Shown here piece after piece: positions 26,421-39,774 of a stretch of 64,000 nt of DNA (the stretch's first letter is position 1; every line of letters starts with the position of its first letter). The stretch is from Acridotheres tristis (lineage: Eukaryota > Chordata > Aves > Passeriformes > Sturnidae). The stretch lies in contig CM072888.1 of assembly GCA_037013685.1 (NCBI GenBank), positions 8,103,034-8,167,033 of the forward strand. Reading direction: 5' to 3'. Position numbers and translations under genes: made by a program. A model generated the notes under the pieces. It searched no databases, was not told where the DNA came from, and saw nothing but the letters and a program-made list of their open reading frames with translations.

Positions 26421-29400
26421 TCCCCAGTTAATTCATTTTTCTGGATGCATTTTGTTTATTGTTTATTGTTTTGTTTATTTATTTTTTATTTTTATTTATT
26501 TTTTTGGCAACTGGAGTTGTCTAAGGTCTTTGTTTTTCAAGATCAGAAATGGAAGAGCAGCCTATGAACTGTCCACTTGTATAACCAGCCTTTAATTATA
26601 TCAACATTGAATTTTATAGTTAAATAAGAGACTGGTTTTCCTTTATTCAGCACTGAACTTATACTTTCCCCAGCACTTTTTTGTCACCTCAGTTTCTGCT
26701 CTTGTGCAAATTCTCACACATATGCCTCTTTTCTGATTATTCTGAAAAGTTTATGAATCAGAAAGAAAATTGCCCTGAAGATTGAGCTGAAGATTCCTTT
26801 TGAATAAATAAATCTTTTGGTGATATGATCCAACCATCTTTTCTCTATGAGCTTTATACTGAGGAAGGCAAACCTTCCTGCTAAGAGTTGGAAGAAGCAA
26901 ATATTGGGACTGTAAATGTAAACTGTTTTTTCTCTTGAAATCTTGTACTGGGAACTTAGGACCTCAGCAAAATTTCCAATCAGTTGAAAAATTTTGAAAC
27001 AATTAGAGGAGGAATATGTCAAAAAGCCATTTCTCTCCTGATTGTATTTCCATATATTGAGAGTAGCCTTCTGTCTGTTTCTTTTTCTGTCTCAAAAAGA
27101 GACGGAATTTGAGCTTCAGATTTTAAAAATACCTGAAGATCAGGTCTCAGTCTTGCATATATATAAATATATATGGCTGCAGTATCGATATTAATTTATT
27201 TTTATGTCCCTTTTTCCTAAAAATCAAAATCAAAAAGTGTACCTAATGAGATTCATCTTTAATTACCCATTAACTTACACCAAAACCATCAAAACTGGGA
27301 GAGTTTACTGGCATGAGTGTGTTTTACAGAGTAAATTTTCTTTCTCTCTCTCTCCCTGTGTAAGAGCAAACAGCAATGCAGGGGGAAGACAGGGAACTGA
27401 CAGGAGCTTATTGGCTTCACGAGCATCCCCCTGATTACCTGTAAGAGATATGATGTTTGGTGAATGCTCTGAATATTAAACATTTGATTTCCTGTTTGCC
27501 TTTACATTTTGACACCATGTAATCATATGGAAGTGAAAACAAGCAGGATCCAGTCTGAAGTTTTAATCATTCCAGCATTTTTCCTGCTCTGAACCTCATT
27601 GCTATTTCCCTCACAACATCCCAACATCCACCTTTGTAGCATGTGTGATTACCTCCTACAACTGCCAGCATTATCACAACAGGGGTTCAGATCTGTCCCT
27701 GAAAATTGACCCAGTTTTGCAGATCTCACCTGTAATCAGGAAGTGGACCTGGTTTTGTGAGCCATCATTTCACCTTGGCTTTTCCTTCTCACTTTCAGTC
27801 ATTTTTGTCCACCTCTCCTCACTTTGCATCTCCCTTAAAAAGTACTCAGACAATTTGTTTGTAAATATACCAAGTCATGATAACAATAATCTAAGTAATG
27901 TTTTCTTTAGCAGCATAAGAACCTGAACTCATTCTCACTTCATGGTATTTGGGAACATAAAAGGAGTTGGATCTTGATCTGCTTCATTTTATGAGTCTAA
28001 TATATTATGAATTTGAGTTGGCCAAATTCCAGTAAAAATAGACTTCCTTTATAAAATTCTACAGTAAAAATGAGCTTGTAGTTTTATGAATAACTTTGCT
28101 TTGGCTGTTACTCCAGGTTTTTCTAATAAAACTTATGACAATGTTCTGAAGAATTTACTAGAAATTGGTAACTTGATGCTTTTTAATATATTCACAGAAT
28201 ATAGTAAACAAATACTCAAAATTATATAAAAATATTACCTTAGAAGATCTTCTAGAATCATTATAGATGCATATGGAATTCTTGGGTTTCAATTTTATCT
28301 TGTGTGCATGACTATTATAAGTTGCAACAGAAATCTCCATTATGGATAGTTTTCTTGCTGTTTGGGTGTAGTCTGAGTTGACTGAGATGAAGAAATAAAA
28401 GTGAGATAACTTATTTAATTCACTCCAGCTTATCAGAAACTTCTCACCACAAATGATTCAAGTTACTTCAGAATATCTAAACCAGCACTTTCTTCTCCTA
28501 TTTAATTTCCTTTCTCTCTGTTTTTCTTTTCTAATACATCCATTTCTCACTCCATTAGTAACAAGTTCTCCCGTATCACTTGGATATTGAATTGAGTTCA
28601 AATGGGTAAAAATGCTCTTTTGAGTCACATTGAATATTGTCTGAAAATCCCAATGAAGCAAATTCTCATCTATTTTATTTCTTGACAAATTGCATGAGAA
28701 AGTTCTGCAGAACTCAGTAAAAATCAATAATTTTTGTAGGCCATTTTTTGCTGAAAGGACTAGAAATAAAAGTTGCATTTTAGCTTTCTCACTCAATGTC
28801 CTTCTTGGAACTTTTTTCTATCACCTTGGTATAGGTGCAATGCTAATATAATATTTGTCTTACTGAATTCCTCAGCTAAAATAACTGAAGTATAACAGTC
28901 CTTCCTTCAAAGAACCTGTCTAGTGGCAGCACCCTCACCACACTCCCAGTGCTGCCTGCTGCTGTGATGGCAGGTTGCCCTGGTTTTACCCCATTAAGAG
29001 GATGTTTTGGGCAGGTAAGTGTAGCCCTGGGGCTGTATTAAGCTGCATATTAGATTCTCACTCTTTTTAATACACTGCAAATATTGCAAGAATATTCTTG
29101 CTTCTGGAACTCCTGGTTCCTGGGGAGTAATTTGCTCTGAAAGGAGATTTAAACAATTTTGAGTCCTAAACAAAGACATTATTAAAAAATATAGCATTAT
29201 ACAGACCAGTTACTAGCTTATGGTTTACTATGCTTATCATGGTAAAGCTTCTTGCAGTTTTTTCAATTCTGTGGCAGTACCTTATCTCATTTGTTTCCTT
29301 CTTGCTCAGTTTTTAAGGAATTGTGGTTACTGGAGCTGCAGGTTTCATCTCTGATAAGAAATCTGATACGTAACCTCGTGTTGGATGAGGATGTTTGCCA

Positions 29401-30553
29401 TTTGACTGCAGATGTCACTAAGTCATTGGTTCATAATTAATGAAAAAGACATCTCAACCAAAAGTTTTCATGGCTCCATTTCATTGTTTCTCTTGCTTGC
29501 AACCTGCCCTGTTCATGCCATTGAAAAATGACAAATTAATATAGAGGAAAAATCTCAATAGTTTTGAATCTGCTGACCTTATTTACTGTCTGATCCTTCT
29601 TTACCCCTTTCCTACAATGGAATTTTAAAGAAATATCCAGGCAGTTCCCAAGCATAAGTTTGATGAAGATAAGAGCCTTTATTAACTTCAAAGTGTAATC
29701 ACAGCAATTGTAAAAGACAGTTTCAGTCTGAGCAGAGGAATTTTCAAGGTATGCCAGATCACTCCAGGAATGTATATTCATTGGCCCCCTTTTATTCCCA
29801 GGATAAATTTCTGTTGTTCATATCAATAAGGTGTTAAATTAGGCATGCTTGTGAATCATAGCTGTGAGAGCTGATTTTGGAAACCAAACCCAACTCCTGT
29901 ATATTCATCACCAGCTTTTAACTTTGCTCTGCTTTTCTGCATCCTTCCCTTCACCTCATTACCTTCCTTCCAGCAGACCCAGGCCAGATAAGTGGGAAAG
30001 CTTTCCCTGAATGAAATAGTGACCTAGCACAGTGACTTCCACAGACCTGCATTTCAAAAAAGGTGAAACTGGCTCCTAGAGAAATCAGTTCCCAAATGGG
30101 TTATATCACCCTCTTCAACATCATCACCTGTCTTCTGTATTCCTTGCACGAATCAAGGAGGATTTTGGTATGTAGGAACTGTACTCTTAATAGAACAGTT
30201 TCATTGTTGTCACATGGAAGAATGATTTGCTATTTTAGAATGGGTTGGGGAGGAAGAGAATCAAAATGCTCTGCAATTAATTCATAAGCTCTTCTGAGGT
30301 TTGCCTGGCAATGGATTAGGAGAAGATTAATTTACAGTGTAGGAAACACCCTATAGCTATGATTTCTTTTATCTGATGTGGTCTTGTGGAAGAGCTGTCC
30401 TTCATTCCTAGAGAGGTTATTTCAGAGAAACATTTACATTTATGGTATTGATTAAATAGATAGCTGCCAAATACATCTGTGTAAGAGTTGCATAAATAAC
30501 AACTGCCACTGAGTAATTCCCATGTAATGCAAAGTGTGCATTTGGTCTTTGAA

Positions 30554-30580
<27 letters not shown>
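30554..30580. repeat. (GA)n microsatellite
   Basis: About 13 uninterrupted GA units. The minus-strand frame across it reads as a run of Leu-Ser, a repeat artefact. Confidence 0.95.
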
Positions 30581-30584
<4 letters not shown>

Positions 30585-31932
30585 CTGCAGGAACAAAGCT
30601 TCTCATAATTGCAGTGCAAGAGAACGTGGCATCACACAGGTTTTCTGCCCCTCTGTTAATGCTTTGCAAAGACAAGATTTTCTGAGACTTCTGTAGCCAT
30701 TATTGCTTCAGTCTAAACAATGAGGGTTCAATAAAATTTTACTGAAATCCTTATTTTTGAATAATACACGATGACATAATAACTATGGAGGCAGATTTTA
30801 AATAGTCATGTAAATTGTCTTAGCATTAGCTTTGAAAGTTTATTATTGCTTTATAATATTCCTTGCTCTTAAGCTTCTTATTTATAGAGGCAGCGTGTGT
30901 ATTGGAATAAATGTGATAAATTGAGAGATTAAGGTAGTATTTCTTCTATCAAATTTCTTTATTTGGAAGCCAGTAAAAAGCTAGGGTTCACAATTTTTGT
31001 TGTTATTTAGTTATTTGTGTTTGTATGTCTATGCATGTATTTGTGTGTGTATGCATTTTAATTTCAGCCCATACAAGTGCTTGTAAGGTGGAATTGTTAA
31101 GCTTGTCCCAAGCCATCAGAAATCCTTAGAAACTAATCCTGAAAATACATGGAGAATACTATGGAGGTTCTTGTACTTACCACTAGAAAATAGACTGCCA
31201 TTGAGAGCTTTAAATCAATATCCCCTATCTTTCCTTGCAATTTCACAACAGGATGAACACATTTTTAGGAAGAAAAATATTGCACACTTTCTCAAAAATA
31301 TGATATTCACCATTTTATTGAGTACTTTTCCACAATGTTAGTGAATAATACAGCAGTTCTGGATTCAATTTGTGAGACATATTTTAAAGTTGAACGTGAG
31401 ATGTTTGTGTCATGTTGACTGTGCAAAATTTCTAGGTTTTCTCACAGTTATGAGGGATTCTGATTTCATTGCACTTCATGCTTATTTATTGTTGTGATTT
31501 GCAAAGTATGTTCAATCTGTGTTTCCTCCTGACCTGCATAGTCTGTGAACTCTAGGACTTGTGATAAGAGATGGTCCTCGATGCTATCTGTCATGTAAAA
31601 TTGAGATACAGCAAGGACAGACATGAAATTATTGTAATTATTTTCTCACAATATACATAAATCTTCTACAGATCTAAAATATTAAGTGAACTTTTAAAAA
31701 ATTTTGAAGATACGTTAGAAGCAGTAAATATGAATGTATAAATTAAAATTGCCTTTTAATGCTTACTCTTCTGTAAGTTACAGCTGGCCCATGGCTTTTT
31801 CACTTATGTACGGAATAATAGACTTACAGGTCATGTATTTTTGAAATGTGTAGTCAGTATCGTGCAGGAGAGCATTTGCTGCATTTAGATAGCAAGTGCA
31901 AGTATTTCTACTCCCCTTTGGACATAGATATG

Positions 31933-31933
31933 C

Positions 31934-31978
<45 letters not shown>
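31933..31978. repeat. (TA)n-(TG)n compound microsatellite
   Basis: A short TA run leads into about 18 uninterrupted TG units. TG/CA repeats of this length are common, polymorphic and able to adopt Z-DNA. Confidence 0.95.
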
Positions 31979-31981
<3 letters not shown>

Positions 31982-34266
31982 GTGAGGTGTGTTTGTGTAT
32001 AGCAGTGCCAGAAAGGAAGATTCTCAGTTAATTTGTCATCACAGAAGTCTGGTGACCTCTAGTAGTGATAGTCAAGTTTGTTACATGAGTTCCAGCAGAT
32101 CAAGCATGCCAATGTTGTTTTTTTTGTTTTGTTTTGTTTTTTTCTGAAGTGGAATAAATGGAATAAAATTGTTTAAATGCTCCTCAGGAAAAAAAAAGAA
32201 GTATATATATATCTGCTGAAATAGGCTTGTAGATGTGTACAGGATGAAGTCACCCATTGAAGGCAAGTGTCTGATCTTGAGAAATACTGGATCTGGAAGA
32301 GATAAACCCAAATAGAGATTTACCTCATTATTTTGAAATGCTTCATAGAGAATCTTTCCAATATTATCCTTGAGAGATTCTCATTAGAGTTTTCTAATTC
32401 TCCCTCCTTCCCATTCTTCTTACCTTTCTACATTGTCTCTTTTCCCTTTCCTTTCTCCTTCTCTCCTTTGGAAAATGCCAAACATCACCAGAGAGATTTT
32501 CCTTTGAATGTGCATGCAGGATTCCATCAGCTCTGTGCCTGCAAGCATCACTGCCTCAAACATTGTGTCCTGACATTCTATGATTCTCTGATAAAACCTG
32601 CGATTATTTTTCTTAAACCTGCAGCCCATAAATGATTCTGTGATGCTATCTTTTGAGTTATGCATGAGAAAGATGCTCTGATGTGCTATTCAAACACGAG
32701 TTCATTCTAAGTCAGAGGCACTAGTGCTCGGGCAATAGAGATTTTTGTATGGGACAAATGCTCTAACAATGGCTGCAAAGATAAAAATGTTCATACTAGC
32801 CGACCAGGAAAGACAAGGATTCTGTTATTTAATAACTATGACAAAGACTCATAAATACCACAAAGCATACAGCGTGGTAAGGAAATTAAATAGAAAAGGA
32901 ATGAGATAAGAAAAAGAACATATTTTCCTGTCAGTTCGTATTTACTTAAATTTTTATCTCTGACCTCTCTATAAAAGCAAGATTTTCACTGTTCAGTCCC
33001 TGAAGAGATAAATGCTGTTCTTTCAAATAAGAACAGAAGCAATGAAGAAACATGAATGCAGTCACTAGAAATGTAAGGACATCCAGTTGGCCCAACCATG
33101 GCAAGACCTTTTGCCTTGATCTGCAGCACCAGAATACCAATCAGGCAGGAGGTGCAATAGGCACTGGCTAACCCTCAAATGCAATGATAATTGTACCTTT
33201 CACACCCTTTAGGAAAGCTGATGTTGTCATCAATCAGTCTTCAAGAAGCCTGGCACTCTCACTGCAAAACCAGAAGGAATTCTGTGACCTGGATATTAAA
33301 ATCCCTGATTAAATAAGGTATTTTCTTAACAGAGCTCGTTATGCAAGCTTGTCACTCTTTCAACTAGTTCATTTCCTTCTACTTTTGAAACTAAAGAAGT
33401 GTTGGATAGGCCTTTCTCAGGAACTAAGGAAAAAAATGTAATATTAATGCAAAAAGGTAAGATATTCTATATTCTTTGGTCACTTTTAGAATTTTGGATT
33501 GGCTTAGAATGGTTAGGTTCATAATGCTCCTGCTTCATCCTTTTTCCAACCTTCATGAAGGATGAATTGTAAGTTGTCTTATTTTGTTTAGAAAAACACT
33601 TGGAAGAATTTTTCAAATTTCTATGCAAAAATATTGCGATTTTACAGCACTACAAAAAAAAAGGATGTAGGTGGATTAATTTTAATTTTGTGCAGATATG
33701 AATTCACTACCCACTCTTCCTGAAGACTTGCTCTCAGGCAGATGCTGCCAGCTTAGGCTGTGGCATTGATGCAGTGCATGCAGTGGTTGTGAAAGTTCCT
33801 GCTGGCTCTTATGGCTGTCAGGTTATTTCCAGAACCAGAAGGAATCCACTTGTATATCCTCCAATTTTGATACTTGGTTATGACTTAGAGGGCCAAAATG
33901 AAGAGTTCAGTTTTATTGAAAAACAAGGAAAAAAAGGACCTGATTTTATACAGACATTTTGAAGAGGACCACCTGCATTCAGTTTTCATGTTTAATAATT
34001 CCATACCTCTGCTAAAATGATTTAGCATAAAATTGCATTGCATTCTTTTCTTGCTTTCATTTTGGATTAACATATCTCACTGCATTTTAGTTAGCTGTAG
34101 TTCATGGCTTTGCTGTAGAACTGCCTGATGATAAAATGTCTGTCTGTGTATGTGTGTGTGCTTTAATGCTGCTTACTCTTCTCATCAGCACAGAGTAGTT
34201 TCATGCATCCTATCAACCTCAGTGCATGCAGCCTCTTTATGCTATAGATCAAAAGGAAGAGAAAAG

Positions 34267-35300
34267 AATGGAAAATTTATTTTCCAAAGTGTTAGTAAAA
34301 AGCTTATTTCTCCAGCATAATGGAATCCAGGTAGCTGGCAGGCAGGCTTATGAAACGTCAGATCTCCCAAGCTGGTGCACAGTTTCAATTCAATAATTAT
34401 TCTCATTCCCTCTATGCAGCTACTCAGCAGCAAGTGGCACATCCAAACTGCACCCCGTGACTAGAATGGCATTAAAAAAGGAGGTGAAAGAGCTCTTCAC
34501 CTACATGCTAATTTTCTTTCTCCCAGTAAAGGCTCGAAAATAAATAATTACGAAATGTGATTGAAGACTGGAGTGGCCTTGTGATTCAGCACACTCTGAA
34601 ACCAACATTGCAACAATTCAGCGTAATAATCTTCTTGATGCAATGAATGGGCTTTAAAGTCCTTAGTCAGTCAGGAGGCTCCAGTAAAATGCGAAGACAA
34701 TGCAGGTTTCCCGTGGGCATGCCCCGCTGCATTAGTATGCGGTGGCATGGACTGACAAGGCATCTATAGCCACTGCTGCCTGCTCGCCTTGCAGACCTGC
34801 CAATAGTGGCCAATAATTGCATATGAAAAGCCATTATACACTGGGCCACAAAGCCACACCAATTTTCATGATGTTTCACTTAAAAAGTGCTTGTTTTGCA
34901 GGATAGAGGCCATGTCAATAAAATGGATTGGGTGTCACTTAAACCAAGTGATGTGCTAATCTCCTGGAGGCCTTGTGTCCTTAATCTCTCCAGGACACAA
35001 GTCAGTTTAGAAGCATGAGCTGTTCTCACAGGTAGCAACTATTGAGCTCTTTAATGTAAATTCAAAGGCAAAGCTTATCAGTGTGTTTCAGAAATTGCTT
35101 CAGTGTGGTTGCTGTCTATGGGAAAAAAAAATCCACACACTTCCCCCAAAATCCCTGGGCAACTTCCAAGCTTTCACTGTGCCCGCGAGCACCTTTTAAT
35201 TATAAAGAAATTGTTTTTGGTGATATGTGCCTTGTGACCAATTGGATTAGAGGCATTTCTTCTGGCTATTATTAAGCTAACTTGACTATTGCCCTTGTGT
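34267..35300. promoter_or_regulatory. Candidate conserved non-coding element (enhancer-like)
   Basis: The stretch has no useful open frame (longest about 70 codons), no repeats, balanced composition and dispersed CpGs. Motifs packed in it include two inverted CACTT/AAGTG pairs resembling NK2-type homeodomain sites (34877-34889 and 34936-34950), a perfect GGGCATGCCC palindrome (34715-34724, a p53-type half site), AATAATTGCATATGAAA (POU-like, about 34813) and TAATCTC cores (about 34958 and 34982). A 9-bp perfect inverted repeat lies at 34972-35001. This texture is typical of vertebrate developmental enhancers in gene deserts. Conservation itself cannot be seen in one sequence, so this is inference. 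Confidence 0.4.
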
Positions 35301-38300
35301 AGCTGAGCATGATCAAAATGTAAAGTATGGGAGAGATCTAAATTATGAACCATAGTGCAGTGCTCCTGCAGACTGAATTCTTTAGTTCATTAAAGAAAAG
35401 CTTCAATGACTAGTAATACTGTAATGAAAGGGCAGAATAATAGGCACAGGATCAAGGATGCTGTGGCTCATCGAGGTGAGTTACAAAGGCTTGCTGAAAG
35501 ATTCAGACTGGGATTTTTAGCATTTCAGTGGCCTGGTCATTATTAGACAACAGGTAGGGCCATTAGAAAGCTGTAGACAATCTGTAACTCCTTAGAGGGA
35601 CATAAAGATGAAGAACTAAATTCTCCTTGTAATGACTATAATAATCTGCTAAATATTCTAAGATGCATTTTCTGGTGCAATTCCTTCCCTATTTTTATTT
35701 ACGTTTTCTCTCCTAACTAATGATTGTGACTTTTCTATTCTTTTGAGCTGTTGCAAGTTTTTTAATTGAAGAGCTGATCTTTGAACCAAAACCACTTCTT
35801 CAGAGCTTGTAAATCCAGACCAAGGAGCAGAATGCTTATGTGTATTTCTGACATTCTGATCTACCTCACACTGAAATCATGAACTGAAAACAGGACAAAT
35901 GGATGGGCTCCATTTGTAATTCCATCATTCCTTATTGAGAGCAATCTTTTCTGGCTGGATGGGACTATATTTGGAATTAATTGCATGATAACAGGGACCC
36001 AACTCTTCAAAGTATTTTTGCTGCTCATACATGGTATGAGGAAGGTAGAAATGAGAGCAAGAAGAGAACTTCTAAGAGATCTGAAATGCATTCATCACAA
36101 AAGGAGGGGGTTTGTTCCATAGAAGCAGGAGCTAATTGCAAGCAGTAACATCAGAACATGCTTCAGCTAAAATAATTTATCAAAAAAATAAAGTCTTTCG
36201 GGCATTGATAAAAAGTACCAGAGTATATCCTCAGTCTTCTGTGTGATAGGTCACCACCATGTGCTTGAGAAGATTTATTGGCACTGGACAGTATCATTGC
36301 TGGCATTACCTCATTATAACATTTACCACTGTGAATAAAAGCCTTACTGTAGATGTTTAATTAACTCTTTTATGACACTGGTGTTTTTAAGATTTTTATC
36401 AGGTCCTAGTGTTTACAAAAAAAAACCAAAAACAAAACACCAAGAAAAAATATCTTCAAGTAATTCTAAATTCCCATTATATGGCAAGGTATAAAGCATC
36501 AGTCAGATCCTCCCCATTTATCACACATAGAACTGTGAGTTTGGGAGGTGCAGCCACTGAACTGTCATTATTCCCATTCCTAAATACTGAAAAATGCCTT
36601 CCATATTAAAATTGATCAAAGTCCATTTGTGCTTACCTGTTTAAACCCTGTTATTTTCCTTTAATACAAATGCTTCTACTTTCTCTTGTTTTCCTCTTGG
36701 GATATTTGTAGGTCAATTTACCCCCCTCTGGCATTTAGCTAGACTGAAAAGCCAAGGCCAGAAAGGTTCTTGTTTTTAGACTCACTTTTGATGTATTCCT
36801 TTGATCACCCCAGCAGTCCTTCCCTACATATTAAAACCAACTTCTTTTTTCCCTTTTTTAATTTTCCTTTTTTTTTTAACAGCAAATGTTAGATGGACTA
36901 AAATTTTTTAAACTTAAGGTTTCATCAGTGACTTAAATAGCTGCACTGCCATTTGGCAATTTCTGCTGGAAATGCTTTGTGTGATAGATACTTGGATTAT
37001 ATTTGTTTTTTGCCTGACCATGTTACACAGTACCCAAAAATTAGTGTTATACAGGGAGGCTGAAGTTTTTCTCTCTGTTCCTGTGTTACATTTTTCTGTG
37101 GCACTGGAAAAGAGAATAGGAAAAAATATTGATAGTAGCCTGTAATATATAATCTCATTTTATACCTGTGGCACATCCCCAGTGCCATCCCTTTTTCCCC
37201 CCCGTGATATATATATGTGTCTTGCTGTTATTGATTCAGTTCAACATTGTATTATGAAGAAATGAAATTAGTATCCAACATTTTTGTATGCCAAGGGTAG
37301 CTGTAAAGTTATTAAATAAGATTGATCCTCAAAGGAAATCTGGAGAGCCCAACTATTGATCTCATTCCAGTGCAACTGCTGGTTCAGGACAACCTGTCAT
37401 CACCTGGTCTCTGGTGAGAACCTTTGGTGGTTGAGATTTCCTGCACTAGCCTCTGTCTTTTCCAATTATAGATTATATACAGATTAATTATATAATTATA
37501 TAGAGAGAGTGAACAACCCATGATACGAGCCACACAGTTTCCCCTCCAGTTTGATTAAGTAAGGCACAGTGGAAGAGTTGCCTTTGATGAGGGCAAAGAG
37601 AGTTCTGCACTTTTTTTTTATCCCCATGTCCTGTGCAGAGCTGGCTGATCCCCATCCCTGCTGGGTGTGTGACACAGGCAGTGAGGAGTTAATGGCTCTG
37701 GTGCTCTGTGCCAGAACTGTGCAGCTGTAATAAATTGGCTAAAACATTAGCAGTATAAAGTAATTCAAGATTAAATTTTATAGCTCATATTTTTACAGTG
37801 AGCATTACGCACTGATACAAGATATTTCCATCTCATATTTCACACCATTTAAGATGAACTCTCATTTTTGCTGAAATCTCCTCTTGTTGGCCCAAAGACA
37901 TGTCATATGTGAAAAGCTAAAAGCAAGGAAAAACACATTTAGAAACTTGAACTAGAACTGTCTTCAGCTGAATATATTTTTAATCATCTTATTTGGCAAC
38001 TGTTAAATAATCCACGCTGTATCCTGTTTCTAACATTCTACTATTGAAACATGAAATAGTTCTTTCACAAACATCTCAGTGTTTCTTCATTCTTTTGAGA
38101 TATCAGGAAAATATTATGTCTTAAAAATGTTTCTTGATGCCACCATTTTATAACCTTTGACCTTTACTTCCTTTTCAGCTAGTAGGGTAGTAAATAGCAA
38201 ACGATCAAGTTGATCAATGTGAACTCAACAAAAAACTATATGCTGACCATAAATCAATTTATGTTGAGATTATTTTACTGCTCCTCTGATTTTTATTCTC

Positions 38301-39774
38301 TGTAGCATCCAATCCAAAATGTCACATCAATCAAGTACATCATGCTTTATAATGTCAGTTTTTCAATGTATTGGTTTAGTTGAAAACAATGTGGAATCTG
38401 TTTTTTAATTAACAATTCTTTTAGTAGGATGATAGGCACAAGAAACAGTCTTTCTTCACCAACCATGCTTATAAATTCCCACATTTCCTCTTCAGTTCCA
38501 TAATTTCTGATTATGGATCTATCAAAAAAAAGGGGGGGGGAAATTGAAGTACTGTTCCAGGTTAAAATCTTACACTTGGTCTCAAAAAAAGGCTTTTTTC
38601 ACCTTTGCTAGGACCTACAGGTGATTGTGTTAGGGTGGCAGTGGGCGTTAGAATGACAAGTAAGGATTTGAGGCAAGAAGGGCTTGCATTTAATTCTGGG
38701 AAATTTTTTTCAAGGAAGGAAAAAGCAGCATGAGAAAAAAAAAGAAGGGAAAAGTCAAAACTTTGAAGAAGATTTCAAAAGTGCAAGTTTACTTTTGCTA
38801 AGGAGACAGGTTCTAGTACTGACATTTGTCTCTAGAGTGTTCAGATTTTAACATACTTCTGCAGCCTTCAAACTGATGCTCAGCAATTGGAAAATACATT
38901 CTGCTTTGAATGAAAATTGGTCATGAATGTTGCTGTTGGTTTGGATTTCCTATCCTGTTTTTAGGCAGTAGAAACAAAAGCCAGCCTGACAGGCCCTTAG
39001 TATATTTGAACAGAGGGATGAATAAAGAGAAATACCTTGAGGTGCAAATATTGAGAAACAAAAGCCTTCTTGGAAGGGAAAAAAATCTAGCAGAAAACCG
39101 ATTTACAAAGTGGCGGCATAATCTGTTAATAGCTGTGCAAAGTTTAAAGTGCTACAAGGTCAATATGCTACCAGGGTAAATTAGTACTAGGTACACAAAG
39201 CAATTACAGAAATAATCATGCTATGGAAACCACCAACATTTCAGGCAGCGAGAGGAAAGCTTTTGCACACTGAAACTTTTCAGTGTCACCTTTGTGAGCA
39301 CTGCCCTGAAACTTCTCTCCTGAATGATCACTTTAAGTTATCCTTTTGCATGTGGCAGGTTTTTAATTTACATCTTCCCTCTCAGTAGAATGCTATCCCA
39401 GAGCATCTGGACTGTTGCCCATCAGTACAGCCTTCATATTATTACATCTTGCTGATGTAAAATCGCACTGTGATTTTAGTGGGTTTATGGCCTCTCAGAA
39501 ACTATTCTGTCCTTCTGATATTTGCCAACATGTGCTTCTAAAATTGTGCCCTCAATCCCCTCCTTTTTCTTTACAGAAGTAAAAAGGAAATGGGCTCTTT
39601 TGGGCTTCACTGTAATTAGGGGTCTTAAAATGCTCTAGGAGCAATAAAACAAGCAACAGGGGTTTTTGTGGGTTTAAACTAAGCTGGGTAAACCATTCTT
39701 TTTTTTCAGATGGTACCAAATGCCTTTTTTTTTCTCTCTTTTTTTTTTTTTTTTTTTTTAATAGACTGCTGTGG
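35301..39774. other. Unique non-coding sequence
   Basis: No gene is recognised. It contains a T-rich patch (36842-36881), an A/G homopolymer junction (about 38524-38540, A8 followed by G9), a TA-rich patch (37466-37505) and a 21-base poly-T run (39739-39759). Part of the 37570-37900 segment looks complex and non-repetitive and might also be constrained, but I see no decisive motif. Confidence 0.55.
39739..39759. repeat. Poly-T run
   Basis: Twenty-one consecutive T residues, bordering the candidate conserved element that starts at about 39775. Confidence 0.95.

Larger units (their letters stand above)
26421..34266. other. Unique AT-rich non-coding sequence
   Basis: No gene is recognised. The stretch contains T-rich (TTTA)-like DNA (26440-26505), a 16-bp perfect palindrome (29086-29101), a GA microsatellite (30554-30580), a TA/TG microsatellite (31933-31978) and a pyrimidine-rich patch (about 32398-32470). 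Open frames of up to 119 codons (for example 30316-30675, minus strand, which crosses the GA repeat) lack domain features. A weak CR1-tail-like ATTCTATGATTCTCTGAT occurs at about 32577-32594 but without supporting flanks. Confidence 0.6.

Noticed and set aside
32577..32594. Possible CR1 tail ATTCTATGATTCTCTGAT
   Set aside because: No upstream CR1 sequence such as the TTGGACTAGATGA block accompanies it.
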